Assembly: GCF_037975245.1 (NCBI RefSeq)
Contig: NC_092564.1
Span: forward strand, 9,647,984 to 9,707,983
Source: Apostichopus japonicus
Taxonomy: Eukaryota > Echinodermata > Holothuroidea > Aspidochirotida > Stichopodidae
Direction: 5' to 3'
DNA length: 60,000 bases
In this document: positions 12,905 to 23,301 of the stretch, piece by piece
Layout of the letters: every line of letters starts with the position of its first letter
Position numbering within the stretch: position 1 is the stretch's first letter
Position numbers and translations under genes: made by a program
Notes under the pieces: generated by a model
Seen by the model: the letters and a program-made list of their open reading frames with translations, nothing else
What the model was told of the DNA's origin: nothing
Database searches by the model: none

Positions 12905-15900
12905 CGGAAGTAACGAAAGGAACGAAAGAAAGATTTCTGCGGAGACTGTTTATTGACTTACAGTACACAAATGGTCATGGATGGGGGAATTAATATTGGA
13001 AGAGAAATACAAACAACCAAAGCTTTTCATTCATTTGAAATTTAATAATTAATTTAAAAATAATAATTAAATTATCGCACAAATTGTTATCATTCTTTGA
13101 GCTTTGAGTCAGTTGTAATTTTAGTTCAAAAATCCTTTTTTAATTGTAATTTTGTGTTTATTTTTATGATTTGTTTGTTTGTTTGTAATGGTAAATATAT
13201 ATTGAATGTATATATAATGGATGTTTCTGACACATACTGCATTGCAGGACAAAATTGATTCAGCATTGATGCAAACCTGTCACCTAAGATTACTTACATA
13301 ATAAATAGTTGAAGAAATCCTTCTGTCACATAACAGGCTATTAATTGAAAAATTGTACATTTTAAGACATAATTTTGTCAAAACAGCTTTTGCAAGTGAT
13401 AAATTCACAAATTATGAAAGACAATTATTACATCAGTCTAACCTGATAGATAATGTAATCAAATTTGAAAAGGAATATTCAACTTTTCTAACATCAAAAC
13501 AAATGCTACACAAAATTCCATTCAATTTCCTCATTGAAGTGTTGCACAAATTACGCGAAAATTATCCAAATGACGTCTAGTACGTAGAACTACTGTAGTG
13601 GAGCAATCTCCTGTTATGTGGTATTTATGACACAAAATGTCATAATTTCTCGAAAATGCAAAAAGGTAATTGACAGTATTTTATAAACAAATAAATAATG
13701 TCCAGCATTTCAGATTCATTTCATTAAATATGTGTGTACATTTTTTAAGTGCATAAGATGAATCCTTACTTTTGAGCATTTATCACCACCATATACTGTA
13801 TGTTTTCGTTATTTTACATTACTTGTTCATGTTATGAATTAATGTACCCACGTTCTATTCTAGCTGTACAGTAGGTAAACTTCACAAAACCACAGCATTT
13901 GTAGGGTTTGTCCTCCAGCCTTTCCTCTTGGGCAATCATTTTGCCCACCAGCTGCAAAATAATTAAATTTGCTATGTTAAGTCTGAACTTTCAAGGAAGT
14001 TCGATTGAATCGTAGATGGATTGAGGTCATACATTGGCTAGACAGATAAATATACCCAAGAAGAATGCAGCCACACAAAATAACCAAAATAAGGAAGGGA
14101 ATGTATCTGTCAAACTTTCAAACCCACAAATGACCAGTACATTTTTTTTAAGATGTTTTTTAATTTTTGATCAAGAACAGAGTAAAACTGTATGTTGAAA
14201 TTTGAAAACATTGTAGCTAATGACCAGGGAGAGACTTTATAACTTTGTTTACACTTCTCACCCTCTCCCTCCACCTCTCCTTCTCCCTTCACCTCTCCCT
14301 CCGCCTCTCCCTCCACCTCCACTCCTCTCTTCCATTTAATGGTATTTTGACATTATTCTAGCCTTCTGCTTTCCTGTAAGCTTCAGCATAACTAATTTAA
14401 AAAAATATTATGAACACAGTTTACACATACTGTATAATGCCCAGTGACTGGTATATATACCTATGAGTACAAATCATATGTACATACCATGATTCTTCAG
14501 CTAAAGGGCAGCCCTTCTGAACTTAATCATGAAAGCGGTATAAGTTTCCCTGCATCAGCCTCCTCCCCATCCCTACCTCCATGTCAACTGATGCTTTAAC
14601 ATTTTAAAATTGCAATCCAGTGAGGGTATGTCCCTAGTATATATCCTAGGCCATTAAGAATCTTCAGTGAAGTAAAGGGTTGATGGTGGGGGTAAATAAC
14701 TATTTTTAGTTTGAACTAGGATGACCATTATTTGACTTATTCTAGCATATTTTGTTCCAGTAGTGACATTTCATTGGTTCACTTCCAAACGATGAGAAAA
14801 TATTTCATATAAAATCAATCAGTGTCTGCCAAGCCTCTGATGTAGATTAATGCATTTACTTCCTTGGGTTTTCTTTTCCCTCAGAACTAAAACCTGACTT
14901 TTTCATAACGTACTGTAGGTTAGTATTAAAAGTGTAAGGAGTTGTTTGTTGACAATTAATATCAAATTTTTTATAAGCCAGGAAGGTGCAGATGCAATGC
15001 ATATCGAGTGCTATATATTTAATTTTTTCCCCCATCTTATTGGCCATCCACGTTTCAAATAGCATATTCTTCTCAAAATTCATCACTTTGCGATTAGTTT
15101 CATGGTTGCCGGCACGATGCTGCCACCCCGGTAACCGTAAGTATTACATAGAAAAGCGAACGAAGGCTGCTCATTTCCTGTGTGACCTTTCCAGATGGAA
15201 AACTTCTGATATGCGGTTAAACTCAACCAGACTTGTAATTTTAAGGAAACTCGTAAAGTTGGGCTACAGTCACTGATTTGGAAGAAAATTGTGCAATCAT
15301 GAAAAGCTTCTTCGGTGTTATTATTCGACTGAAAGTGGAAGAAAATTGTTTAGCAGCGTCTACATGTGTCTAGCATTTAATTGAAGGATACAGGGAAAAA
15401 ACTGTTTGCCCCAAAAAGCTCTGATTTTCTTCCAATTATTCCTTAATCAAAAATCATCCCTATGTACTCTTACGAGATGCATTAAAGATATGATCACTTA
15501 TTTTAGACTATATATGCTCCAAAGAGGTGATATCAAGATATCAGAAATATATGCTCCTAACAGAGTGAGAAATAAGTTGTTGCTTTACAAATATTTCCAG
15601 TTGATATAAACTATTTGCTGACACTCAATGTGTTGCATTGTCTGTCTAGAGAGAGAGATTGCATCAAAGTAACAACAGATGACAAGGGGGAAGGGAGGGG
15701 GAGGAGATTGATTGGGACAGTAGGGGCAAGGGTTGCATAATATATTTATCATCTTGCATATTACATTTTGTGCATAATTCAAGCGTCACAACATTGATCA
15801 TTTTGCAATAAATTACCTAATAGCTCTTCCATTTGAGGCTTAAGTTGCCCCAAAAAAAGCGAACTAATGTTGCAAGGCTGTATTCCAGGTGCAGCATTAC

Positions 15901-17850
15901 AGCATTTCATCAGTGGGGGTGTACAGTAGTGACATAATAGATAATAGTTTGTATTCCATAGATCCATGGCTTCTATTTCCTCCCATTCTTACACCCCTCC
16001 CTTGCCTCTCCAAATCCCTGCTCACGTTAATGCAAAAAAACAGTTAAATTTGAAATGAAAGTCGATCTGCTAGATGTAAAAGGTTAAAATGATTTAAAAT
16101 TAATTGTGATATACTGTACAGGAATTGTTCCTCCAGGTTTCTCTCACGTTCCTGGTATTCGATCATCTCATTCAAGAGATTGTAAATTAAGAGGGAGATG
16201 GTGATATTCCTGGTGGGATCTTGGACTGATTACTGTATCAATTATTCACGTCTCTAATCAGACGGGAGTATCCAGCAGCATGAATCGTTGCACGAGTAGC
16301 TGCTCCTGGTATCATTAATGAATGTGTATCCTCCAAAGAGACAATAATAATTGCTTCACTGTGTACATACAGTATACACCCTCCTTTGCAATCCGCATCT
16401 TCACAGAAAAGTTGTATAAATAATAAAAAACACATTCTAAAATGGACAATCTTAAGAATTCAAGAAAAGCAATGGTAAACATAAGTGAAACAAAATCAGT
16501 CTGCATTTACATGAAAATGTGTGATTTACATTTCACATGTGAATTGATATGGGAGGGGGGGGTTGTTTTTATTGACTATTTGAGAAGTAAGCCAGATCGT
16601 ATTCATCAATTTTGAAAACACTTCCGATATCAAAGATCCATAAAAAATTGCAATGAAAACATGTTCTTGATTTATGAGGTCATGGTAGTTCAGGGTGGTC
16701 GTTATACGGCTTTACCCTTTGAAGCGGCACTATTGGGCTTGATCTTGATTGGGTGTTCGGTGCCATCAGAGGTATAAATGTTAGATTAAGATCAGAGAAA
16801 CAGGGCAACGAAACAGTGAGGCAGATATATCTTGATTCCCATCGTTGTTATTTATTGTTATTTACTAATTCGTTCGCCAGTGTCCCGCTGCCATCATCAG
16901 TCCAAATATTAAACAATTGAAGTTTCCGTCGACCGTTAACTTTGGCCATTTGGATCGGTCCGCTGTGGAATCAATATAAGAAAAAAATAAGGCGTAAGCG
17001 AGCCATAAAAGTGGTGTGATTAATTGTTATGATGTTCTTGATGTAACTCAAATGTATACTTGAACTACTGTAGTATGATGATAGTAAAAGGCAGCAATTA
17101 ATTCTATCATGATACAGTTCAAGAGAAGGAAAAAAAAAAGAAGCCAAATGTAACAGTCATTCGTAGACCTATGATATAGTGGTTATAAAGCAGAAAGGGG
17201 GTTTAATTTTCATGTACTGTATGTCCGTCATAGTTTTAGTGATAGAAACTAGTGAGGTTATCCAAATTTATTACATTAGTGCAGTTATCAGAGTTACTTG
17301 TATGATACAGTAATGTTTTAACAGTGTTCCATGCTCACCTATCTCTACACAACGTATGTACCATTCTTGATTTTCAGGTTGATGAACTGTATAGATACTG
17401 TTACATTTTTTGTAGGTCTCTATATATGGTTGCTAGGGACAGTGGTTAGTAACACAAATGCGGCAATCACAACTACATTACTTCGGGTTCATCCAGTTGA
17501 GACACCTGGCAGATGAAGAAAACTCTTTATTTTCTCATCAAAACGCGCAATTTTAAAGAGTCGTTATAAATCAAATGGTGAAATAAAGCGAACAATAAAT
17601 GATGGAGTAATAGTACTGTACTGTGGGCACTTATCAGTTTGCCTTGCATGCATGGTTACAATATTGTACGGTTTGTACCATTGTATCAAAACCATCACAA
17701 ATTGTCAATTGATATTAAACATAAAAAACACGTCTCATTTGCTGTCATTCTGCACAAGACGTTAGAAAAAAACTGAAATCTTCTCTGAGAATGTTTGACT
17801 AAAGACTGCAATGCTCTGAACAGCTCTACAATTTACTAGTGTTTATAAAA
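12905..17850. other. Non-coding stretch with one unrecognised AT-rich open frame
   Basis: The frame at 13353-13580 (75 codons, + strand) has a more protein-like composition than its neighbours (NYERQLL, EKEYSTFL, VLHKLRENYP), but no domain I recognise. 14225-14330 is a CT-rich low-complexity patch that yields a Glu/Gly repeat on the minus strand. Otherwise nothing. Confidence 0.5.
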
Positions 17851-17945
17851 TTCACTTCGCTCCTCGCTTACCTGTCTCCTCACAACCTTAGCACCCAATC
17901 TACCGTGCCTAGAATCATGTCCTGCTAACCTTTTAACTTTGTGCA
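17851..17945 (+). mobile_element. Fragment of a DIRS-like left terminus (second family)
   Basis: Begins TTCACTTCGCTCC and CTTACCTGTCTCC, like the intact element's left end, then diverges into CACAACCTTAGCACC ... CTACCGTGCCTAGAAT ... CTTTTAAC. The second part is shared with 19415-19520 and 19561-19740 rather than with the intact element, so it marks a related but distinct family. Confidence 0.7.
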
Positions 17946-19414
17946 CGTGTATAAATTACCTTCTTTTAACTGATTTTTGTCTGCAAGTCAAACTTTAAAT
18001 CATGTTATGCTGTTGTATCCATGGCACTCTAAACACAGGAACATAGAACATACTGTGCTTTCATCATGATACTTTCATGATAAATATATCACAGCTCCTG
18101 CAGGTCTGGTTCTACAATTAATATCACATAGTATATAAATCTTCCCATAAGTCTTTCAGGATTGGACAAAAGACACGGTCAAAATATACCAAGAACAATG
18201 TCTTTGTTGCTATATTTCTGTGATAAATCGTTCCAGTGCCCTTTCGAAGATTCCACAAATTTTTCGTTTTGTAAAGAAAGGCTTAATAGCACGCAATGTA
18301 CTTTCCATTGGTGATTATACAGAACTCCGTACAGTATCTACAATTAACTGCCTTAGATGTACAGTATCATTCCATGTCGCATTCAAGAGGCACTTCATCA
18401 GATTTGCTTCGCTCCTCTCCTACCCTCTCCCGTGCCCTACTCTCCAAATTTAAGAAATTGATCCGTTGTGGATGGTCATTCCCCATGTGAAAGATCTATC
18501 TTTAGCAACATTCATGTTTCTATTTCAGCAGTAGGTGATGCTTTATATTCCCAAATAGCCTTCAACATAGCCTTTAGTACCCTTCTGAAAACAAACTCAA
18601 GTTGTAGTTGTTTTGACAGGAGAAATATCAAAGTACCCTAAAGACCCTCTCTACTACATTTCACGGAATGTTTTATGGCATCACTTAGCGAGATGATCTG
18701 CCTCGTAATGTCACGAGGATGAGCTGTCCTTTGCGTCAGTCATTGGTGATTATAGTTTTAACTCCTGTATGATATTCATCATTCCAGGTTATAAAGCTGT
18801 TGTTTTTGAAGAATTTCAGGCTATATATTTGTGCAGATTTTGTTGAAAATTTGTTAGAAAGGTTTCCAGAATAGTAGGGAAAAAGCATTCTTGTTGTTCC
18901 CTTTAAATCAATGTTGAAGGAATAGTGTACATGCATCAAGGGACACAAAATCTTACTAAGTCATGTAGCTTTGAAATTTCTCATTGATGCTTGGAACAAG
19001 TACTCAATCTTTAGAAAGGACAATGGAGATAATCTGTTATAGGATCACTAGTTAAAGCTTCTTTTGTTTTCTTGTTTTTCTTCTTCTAATGAGTGGAATG
19101 GTAGGTGGAGGGGGGGGGGGGGGTTGGGGTGCAGGGAGGATATGGAGAGGAGGAAAGAATAGGGATGTGTTAAAGCATGTGGACTGACCTACAATTCTTC
19201 TAGAGCTTCCCTCGATCCTCCCATCTTTGAAATTTTACTGCAATTAAAGCCTTTCAGACTGGTAGTTGAAAGCCAAAAACATGCAAGAAAATATTATGTA
19301 AATTACTTCTGAATAGAAAATTTATTTGACAATTGATGAAGGACAATAAATGAATGGTCAAAATGAGGAAAATGCAATTTTAAAGATAAGGAGATTTGGA
19401 CAGAATTTTGTATA
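17946..19414. other. Non-coding stretch between DIRS-like fragments
   Basis: No recognisable gene. A GCTTCGCTCCTCTCCTACCC stretch at 18407 may be another scrap of a DIRS-like end. A G run lies near 19112-19123. Confidence 0.55.
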
Positions 19415-19520
19415 TATTTACTTCGTTCCCCACTTACCTGTCTCCCCACAACCTATGCACCACATTCTACCGTGTCTAGAATGCCCTGGTAAACTTTTAA
19501 CACTGTACACCCTCACTGGC
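19415..19520 (+). mobile_element. Fragment of a DIRS-like left terminus (second family)
   Basis: ATTTACTTCGTTCCCC and CTTACCTGTCTCCCC, then CACAACCTATGCACC, CTACCGTGTCTAGAAT and CTTTTAACACTGTAC. It shares the full layout of 17851-17945. Confidence 0.7.
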
Positions 19521-19560
19521 CCTAATGGCCTTCCTTCATTTTTCTACCCACAAAGTGTCT

Positions 19561-19740
19561 CACAACCTTAGCACCATGTTCTACTGTGCCTAGAAATGAA
19601 CTGGTAACCGGAGGAGCCGGTCATAGGACGCGCAGTGTTAAAAGGTTACCAGCTCATTCTAGGCACGAAAGAAACAAGGTGCTAAGGTTGTGGGAAGACA
19701 TGTAAGCTCGTCACTCCAGTAAGTTTTGTAAGTGTCTGCA
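19561..19740. mobile_element. Paired inverted DIRS-like termini forming a hairpin (second family)
   Basis: Left arm 19561-19609 (CACAACCTTAGCACC ... CTGGTAACC) is repeated in reverse at 19644-19692 (GGTTACC ... GGTGCTAAGGTTGTG), with a 34 bp centre. The sequence after the right arm, GACATGTAAGCTCGTCACTCC, resembles the right tail of the intact element. This looks like a DIRS-like element reduced to its two ends. Confidence 0.7.
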
Positions 19741-20152
19741 TTGTATTAGTAAGTGTATTAGTAAGTGTCTGCATTGTATTATCAACTTTATACAATGATG
19801 TCACATAGATAATTTTGTAATTTAAGCCTGTCAGATACTGTACTACGTGTGGTGATATTTATAGGTTTTGGCCTTCCATATTTATGAACGGAACGGAGAA
19901 CGGAACAAAAGTAAAGTTGGAAGGAACAGTACTATTAAACGCACCATTACATACAGGTACCCTACCAACATTTGTCCATTTCAAGAACAGCCTCACGACG
20001 CTCACGTGCAAAGTGAAATCCGTCCTCCCCCTCAAACCCCCCTCCCCCTTCCCCCACCTCCCTCAGTCACATCATGCCATATTTTGTTAATGATATATAG
20101 ACTGTAACTGCAAACATTTTCTGACTTCTTTCTTTTTTTTTGTCTGACATAG
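19741..20152. other. Sequence upstream of the first recognised CNTNAP exon
   Basis: Intron or upstream region. It ends in a T-rich acceptor tract (20121-20152). Open frames at 19868-20107 run through a C-rich patch and are not supported. Confidence 0.6.
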
Positions 20153-20275
20153 ATGTGACCTGCAGTCTGCCTCTCGGAGTTGAATCAGGAGCAATACTAG
20201 ATCATCAGCTCTCAGCTACAACCAGTCAAAATGTCTTACGAGAGCCAAGAAACGCCAGATTACATAGAAATTATG
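20153..20275 (+). CDS. CNTNAP: CNTNAP exon 1 (of those seen): start of F5/8C domain
   Basis: This exon encodes 40 codons that open the discoidin fold: a cysteine followed by PLG, ESGAI, then an NARL motif, the usual start of F5/8C domains. The acceptor is a long T tract ending in ACATAG at 20152; the donor is GTAATC at 20276. The exon has 2 nt before its first whole codon and ends in phase 1. Joined to the exon at 45679, the next residues read through a GGW motif, as expected for the domain. The preceding exon, which should carry the signal peptide, was not found. Confidence 0.85.
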
Positions 20276-20449
20276 GTAATCATCTTCAGTGTATTTTATT
20301 GCAATCCCTGTGGGGGGGAAAATGTATCCCCTCAGGTTCATAGATTTGCTTTATTAAGAGGTTCCAAAGGGGAAACAACAACTGGGGCATAATTATACAG
20401 TAGTGTGGCTACATGGCTAGGTATAATACGTACAATCGATAAATATATA
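20276..20449 (+). other. 5' remnant of CNTNAP intron 1 before the DIRS insertion
   Basis: 174 bp between the exon 1 donor and the DIRS left end. It contains a short G run and no other feature. Confidence 0.85.
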
Positions 20450-20467
20450 AATTTACTTCGCTCCTCT

Positions 20468-20587
20468 CTTACCTGTCTCCCACTCCACTATTGCACTTTC
20501 CTATCTACCTAACTACACATTTGGAATATTTTAGCACTGCGCCCTCGCTCCCTAGGCACCGCCCACTAACTCCCCCTTCCGAATCTA
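20468..20587 (+). repeat. DIRS left inverted terminal repeat
   Basis: 120 bp matching the reverse complement of 26850-26969 with one visible mismatch (a C/T difference in the C-run near 20577). The outermost 18 bp (20450-20467) are left-end specific and reappear, reversed, only in the internal complementary region. Confidence 0.93.
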
Positions 20588-21075
20588 CCAGCCAGGAAGA
20601 AACACTACATTTTTGTGAACGAAATCTTTTCAATTTTTCGAACGCTTTTTGGACAAGTTTTGGGACTTTTTCACAGATCTGCAGATCCTAGAAGACATTT
20701 CCAACACTTCCTTAGAAGCACTGCTTAAGTATCCTTTTAAATTCGATCTTTTCACCATTTTCTCATGCCCATTCTGTACACGTTTTTAGACCATATACAT
20801 GTTACTGTGGGTACCAGATGCGCGATTTTCGTAGTCACGCGAATCTCGTCCAGTGGCCGTTTTGGCTCAGCTGTTTTCTCCCCTTGCACCCTTCGGTGCT
20901 GCTGTTTAGCCTAGACAGGGCTTAGGCCCTCCTGAGCCGTTTTTTGCGACCACCTAGGCTGTGGGGAAACTTGTACCCGTTTTTCTAGACGTATTTGTCT
21001 TTTTGCCTTAACACTAGGCTCGGTTTTTGTACGATAGGATACGACTTTTGTACGTTAGGCTAGAGGCTAGGCCTC

Positions 21076-21107
<32 letters not shown>

Positions 21108-21210
21108 GCGACCTTTACGGTCTGAATCATTGTTCCCTTGCCCCAAGTGGTTCTTCCATGAGGGGAAGGCATTTTGTATGTTTTTGTGTGTTCCTTAACG
21201 ATCTTTTCAG
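20588..21210 (+). other. DIRS 5' leader with a 29-base A tract
   Basis: Untranslated region between the left repeat and ORF1, with no long open frame in the sense direction. It holds a run of 29 A at 21076-21104. The last bases before ORF1 read CTTTTCAG directly against the ATG at 21211, which looks like a splice acceptor. Confidence 0.75.
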
Positions 21211-23301
21211 ATGGCATCAAAGGAAGGCAGAACATCGATCAAGTGCGCAACTTGCTCGCTCTTTCGTCCAGGAAGGACCTGGGACGACCATGAGCTATGC
21301 CCGATGTGCAGGTCTTGCTCACGACGGGACCCATGCTCGATATGCGTCACGCTGACTCCAGCAAATTGGCAGGAGATTGAGGCCTGGATGGCAACTCGCA
21401 GGGAGAAATTGCAATCTAAGCTCACAAGACTCTCACCACCTCCCGCCCCGGCTTCTGAACCGGAGGCACCTGAAGGGAGTGTTTTGGAGCCAGTCGCCTC
21501 TGGCGATGGTTCCCCACTCGTTGCAGTACCGGTTGGGTCCGGGAATAGCACGAGTTCTAATGCCAAATCAAAAGGCAAGAGAAGCAACAAGGGCAAGGGC
21601 AAAGCCCCCAGACCCAAACGGACCACACGTCCGGAAGAAGGGTCGACGCAACTGCAGTCCACTGGTCCACAGACCACCGAACCTCCAGACCTCTGGTCCA
21701 CTGGACCACCAGAATTGCCAGTCCCTGCAGACCTGAGCTCTGAGATACAACTCACCAGGGACAGAGGAAAACGGCCGGCACCACAGCCGACCAGACCTCG
21801 CTCCAGGAGCAGATCCCCACATCCAAGGGACCCATCTCCAGTCCAGGACGAATCCTCCCAGGACTCAGACAGCGGCTATAGACGCAGAGGCAGCGATAGA
21901 CCGACAGGAGCCAGGGACCCTCCCCGAGGGGAGCGACCACAAGCGGATGGGAATTGGCTTCTCTCCCAACTGTCCGCTATATTACAACCACTCGTCGCAC
22001 AAATGACGCCCGCACAGAATGCGGCCACAACCGACGCATCCACCGCTCCACAGCTGCCAGTCAGGCCGCTAACCCTGGACCAGGGAAGACCTCCACTGAC
22101 ACCCATGGACCACGATCTGGACGCACTGGAGCTAGTAGCGTCAGAAACATGGTCTGAACGTGGGGATGAAGCCTCAGTCCTGGACGAGTACGAGTCACAG
22201 GTTGACGAGGCGGAAGATGAGGAGGACGAAGAGCAAAGCGTCAAAGGCATTGACCTGCCCCCAGACCTCATCGCGAAGGCCATCCACATCTTCACAACAA
22301 GACTCGGCTTTGAGCTGCCTCCCAACCCCAAGCCAACAGAGCGGACTTCGAAACTGCGGACCACGAATGAGCCGTCGCAGTCCACGACACCTTGTGTCCC
22401 GGTGGACGCTGTCTGCTTCGACAGGATCGAAGGGCTTCAGGCCAAAAAGAGATGGACTGCTTTTCCAGCAAAGCAGGATAGAGCCCTAAAGATCCATGAC
22501 GATACTTGGAAACGAATCTTCAAGGTTCCGTCCATTACAGGGGAGGTCAGGGACCGACTCAGAGCGGAACAAGCTCTGAGCTCGGGTTACTTCAGAGAGC
22601 CGCTGCGCAAGAAAGCGGAACAATCGGCCTATGACCTCGACCAGGCCTCCAGAGTCGGGATGAAGTTTGCCTCTACTTTTATGCTCGCAGCAGAACTGCT
22701 GATGAGGCACCACCAGCAGCTGCCAGAGGACAAAGACCAGATCCCAGACCGGGAGGCATCACAAATCCTGTGGCTGTTGGGACCACTGGCGAGACTCATC
22801 TATGATCAGTTCGCCAGGATGTCTGTAAAGCTGGTGGAATCAAGACGAGACAACGTTCTTGCAGCAATGCGGTGGCCAGACGGGGAGACTCGCGAGAGAT
22901 TAACACACCTCCCAATAGCAAACGAAGACCTGTTCGCGGGCCAGTTTGCGGACGCTGTGCAGTCGGAGTTCACAAAACGAGACTCCCTCGCCAAGACGTC
23001 GTTCTCGAGGCTGAACACCCGGAGACCCCAGGGACAGAACGCTCCCACGAGATCGTTCTCTGGCCCCAGACCTGTCAGGAGCCGCGGTCGGAGCAACGCC
23101 CCGTCCTCAGGCGACAGACGTGGCAGGTCTCGTAGACCATCCCCACCGAGAAACAGACAATACCGGGGAGCGGGATGGAGACCGCAAGGAACGGTTCGGT
23201 CATGGAACGCACCCAGACAGCCAGCAGCACGACGAGGTAGGACCGGACCTGACCCACGTGGTGCTCAGCCACCCAGATCCACCTTCGGTGCCCGGCCCTA
23301 G
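21211..23301 (+). CDS. DIRS ORF1, Gag-like protein (696 aa)
   Basis: Putative structural, nucleic-acid-binding protein of the retrotransposon. The N-terminus has a metal-binding-type cluster: C12, C15, H27, C30, C33, C36, C42 and C45. A Ser/Pro/Arg-rich low-complexity part follows, then an acidic stretch around residues 325-345, and a more structured alpha-helical middle (about residues 400-590). The last 90 residues are strongly basic with RS, RGR and PPR repeats, as expected for nucleic-acid binding. Vertebrate LAP2-alpha is known to carry a domain derived from a DIRS Gag; I have not tested that relation here. The ATG at 21211 is the first in frame. The stop is TAG at 23299-23301, overlapping ORF2 by 182 bp if ORF2 starts at 23120. 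The frame stays open beyond the stop and becomes the ORF3 frame. Confidence 0.88.
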   Translation: MASKEGRTSIKCATCSLFRPGRTWDDHELCPMCRSCSRRDPCSICVTLTPANWQEIEAWMATRREKLQSKLTRLSPPPAPASEPEAPEGSVLEPVASGDGSPLVAVPVGSGNSTSSNAKSKGKRSNKGKGKAPRPKRTTRPEEGSTQLQSTGPQTTEPPDLWSTGPPELPVPADLSSEIQLTRDRGKRPAPQPTRPRSRSRSPHPRDPSPVQDESSQDSDSGYRRRGSDRPTGARDPPRGERPQADGNWLLSQLSAILQPLVAQMTPAQNAATTDASTAPQLPVRPLTLDQGRPPLTPMDHDLDALELVASETWSERGDEASVLDEYESQVDEAEDEEDEEQSVKGIDLPPDLIAKAIHIFTTRLGFELPPNPKPTERTSKLRTTNEPSQSTTPCVPVDAVCFDRIEGLQAKKRWTAFPAKQDRALKIHDDTWKRIFKVPSITGEVRDRLRAEQALSSGYFREPLRKKAEQSAYDLDQASRVGMKFASTFMLAAELLMRHHQQLPEDKDQIPDREASQILWLLGPLARLIYDQFARMSVKLVESRRDNVLAAMRWPDGETRERLTHLPIANEDLFAGQFADAVQSEFTKRDSLAKTSFSRLNTRRPQGQNAPTRSFSGPRPVRSRGRSNAPSSGDRRGRSRRPSPPRNRQYRGAGWRPQGTVRSWNAPRQPAARRGRTGPDPRGAQPPRSTFGARP

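Noticed and set aside
14225-14330. Glu/Gly-rich repeat protein on the minus strand
   Set aside because: Low-complexity CCCTCTCC sequence read backwards; no gene context.
21207-21755. Minus-strand open frame of 182 codons and other antisense frames over the DIRS element
   Set aside because: Shadows of the GC-rich sense ORFs; no domain, and the sense frames carry catalytic motifs.
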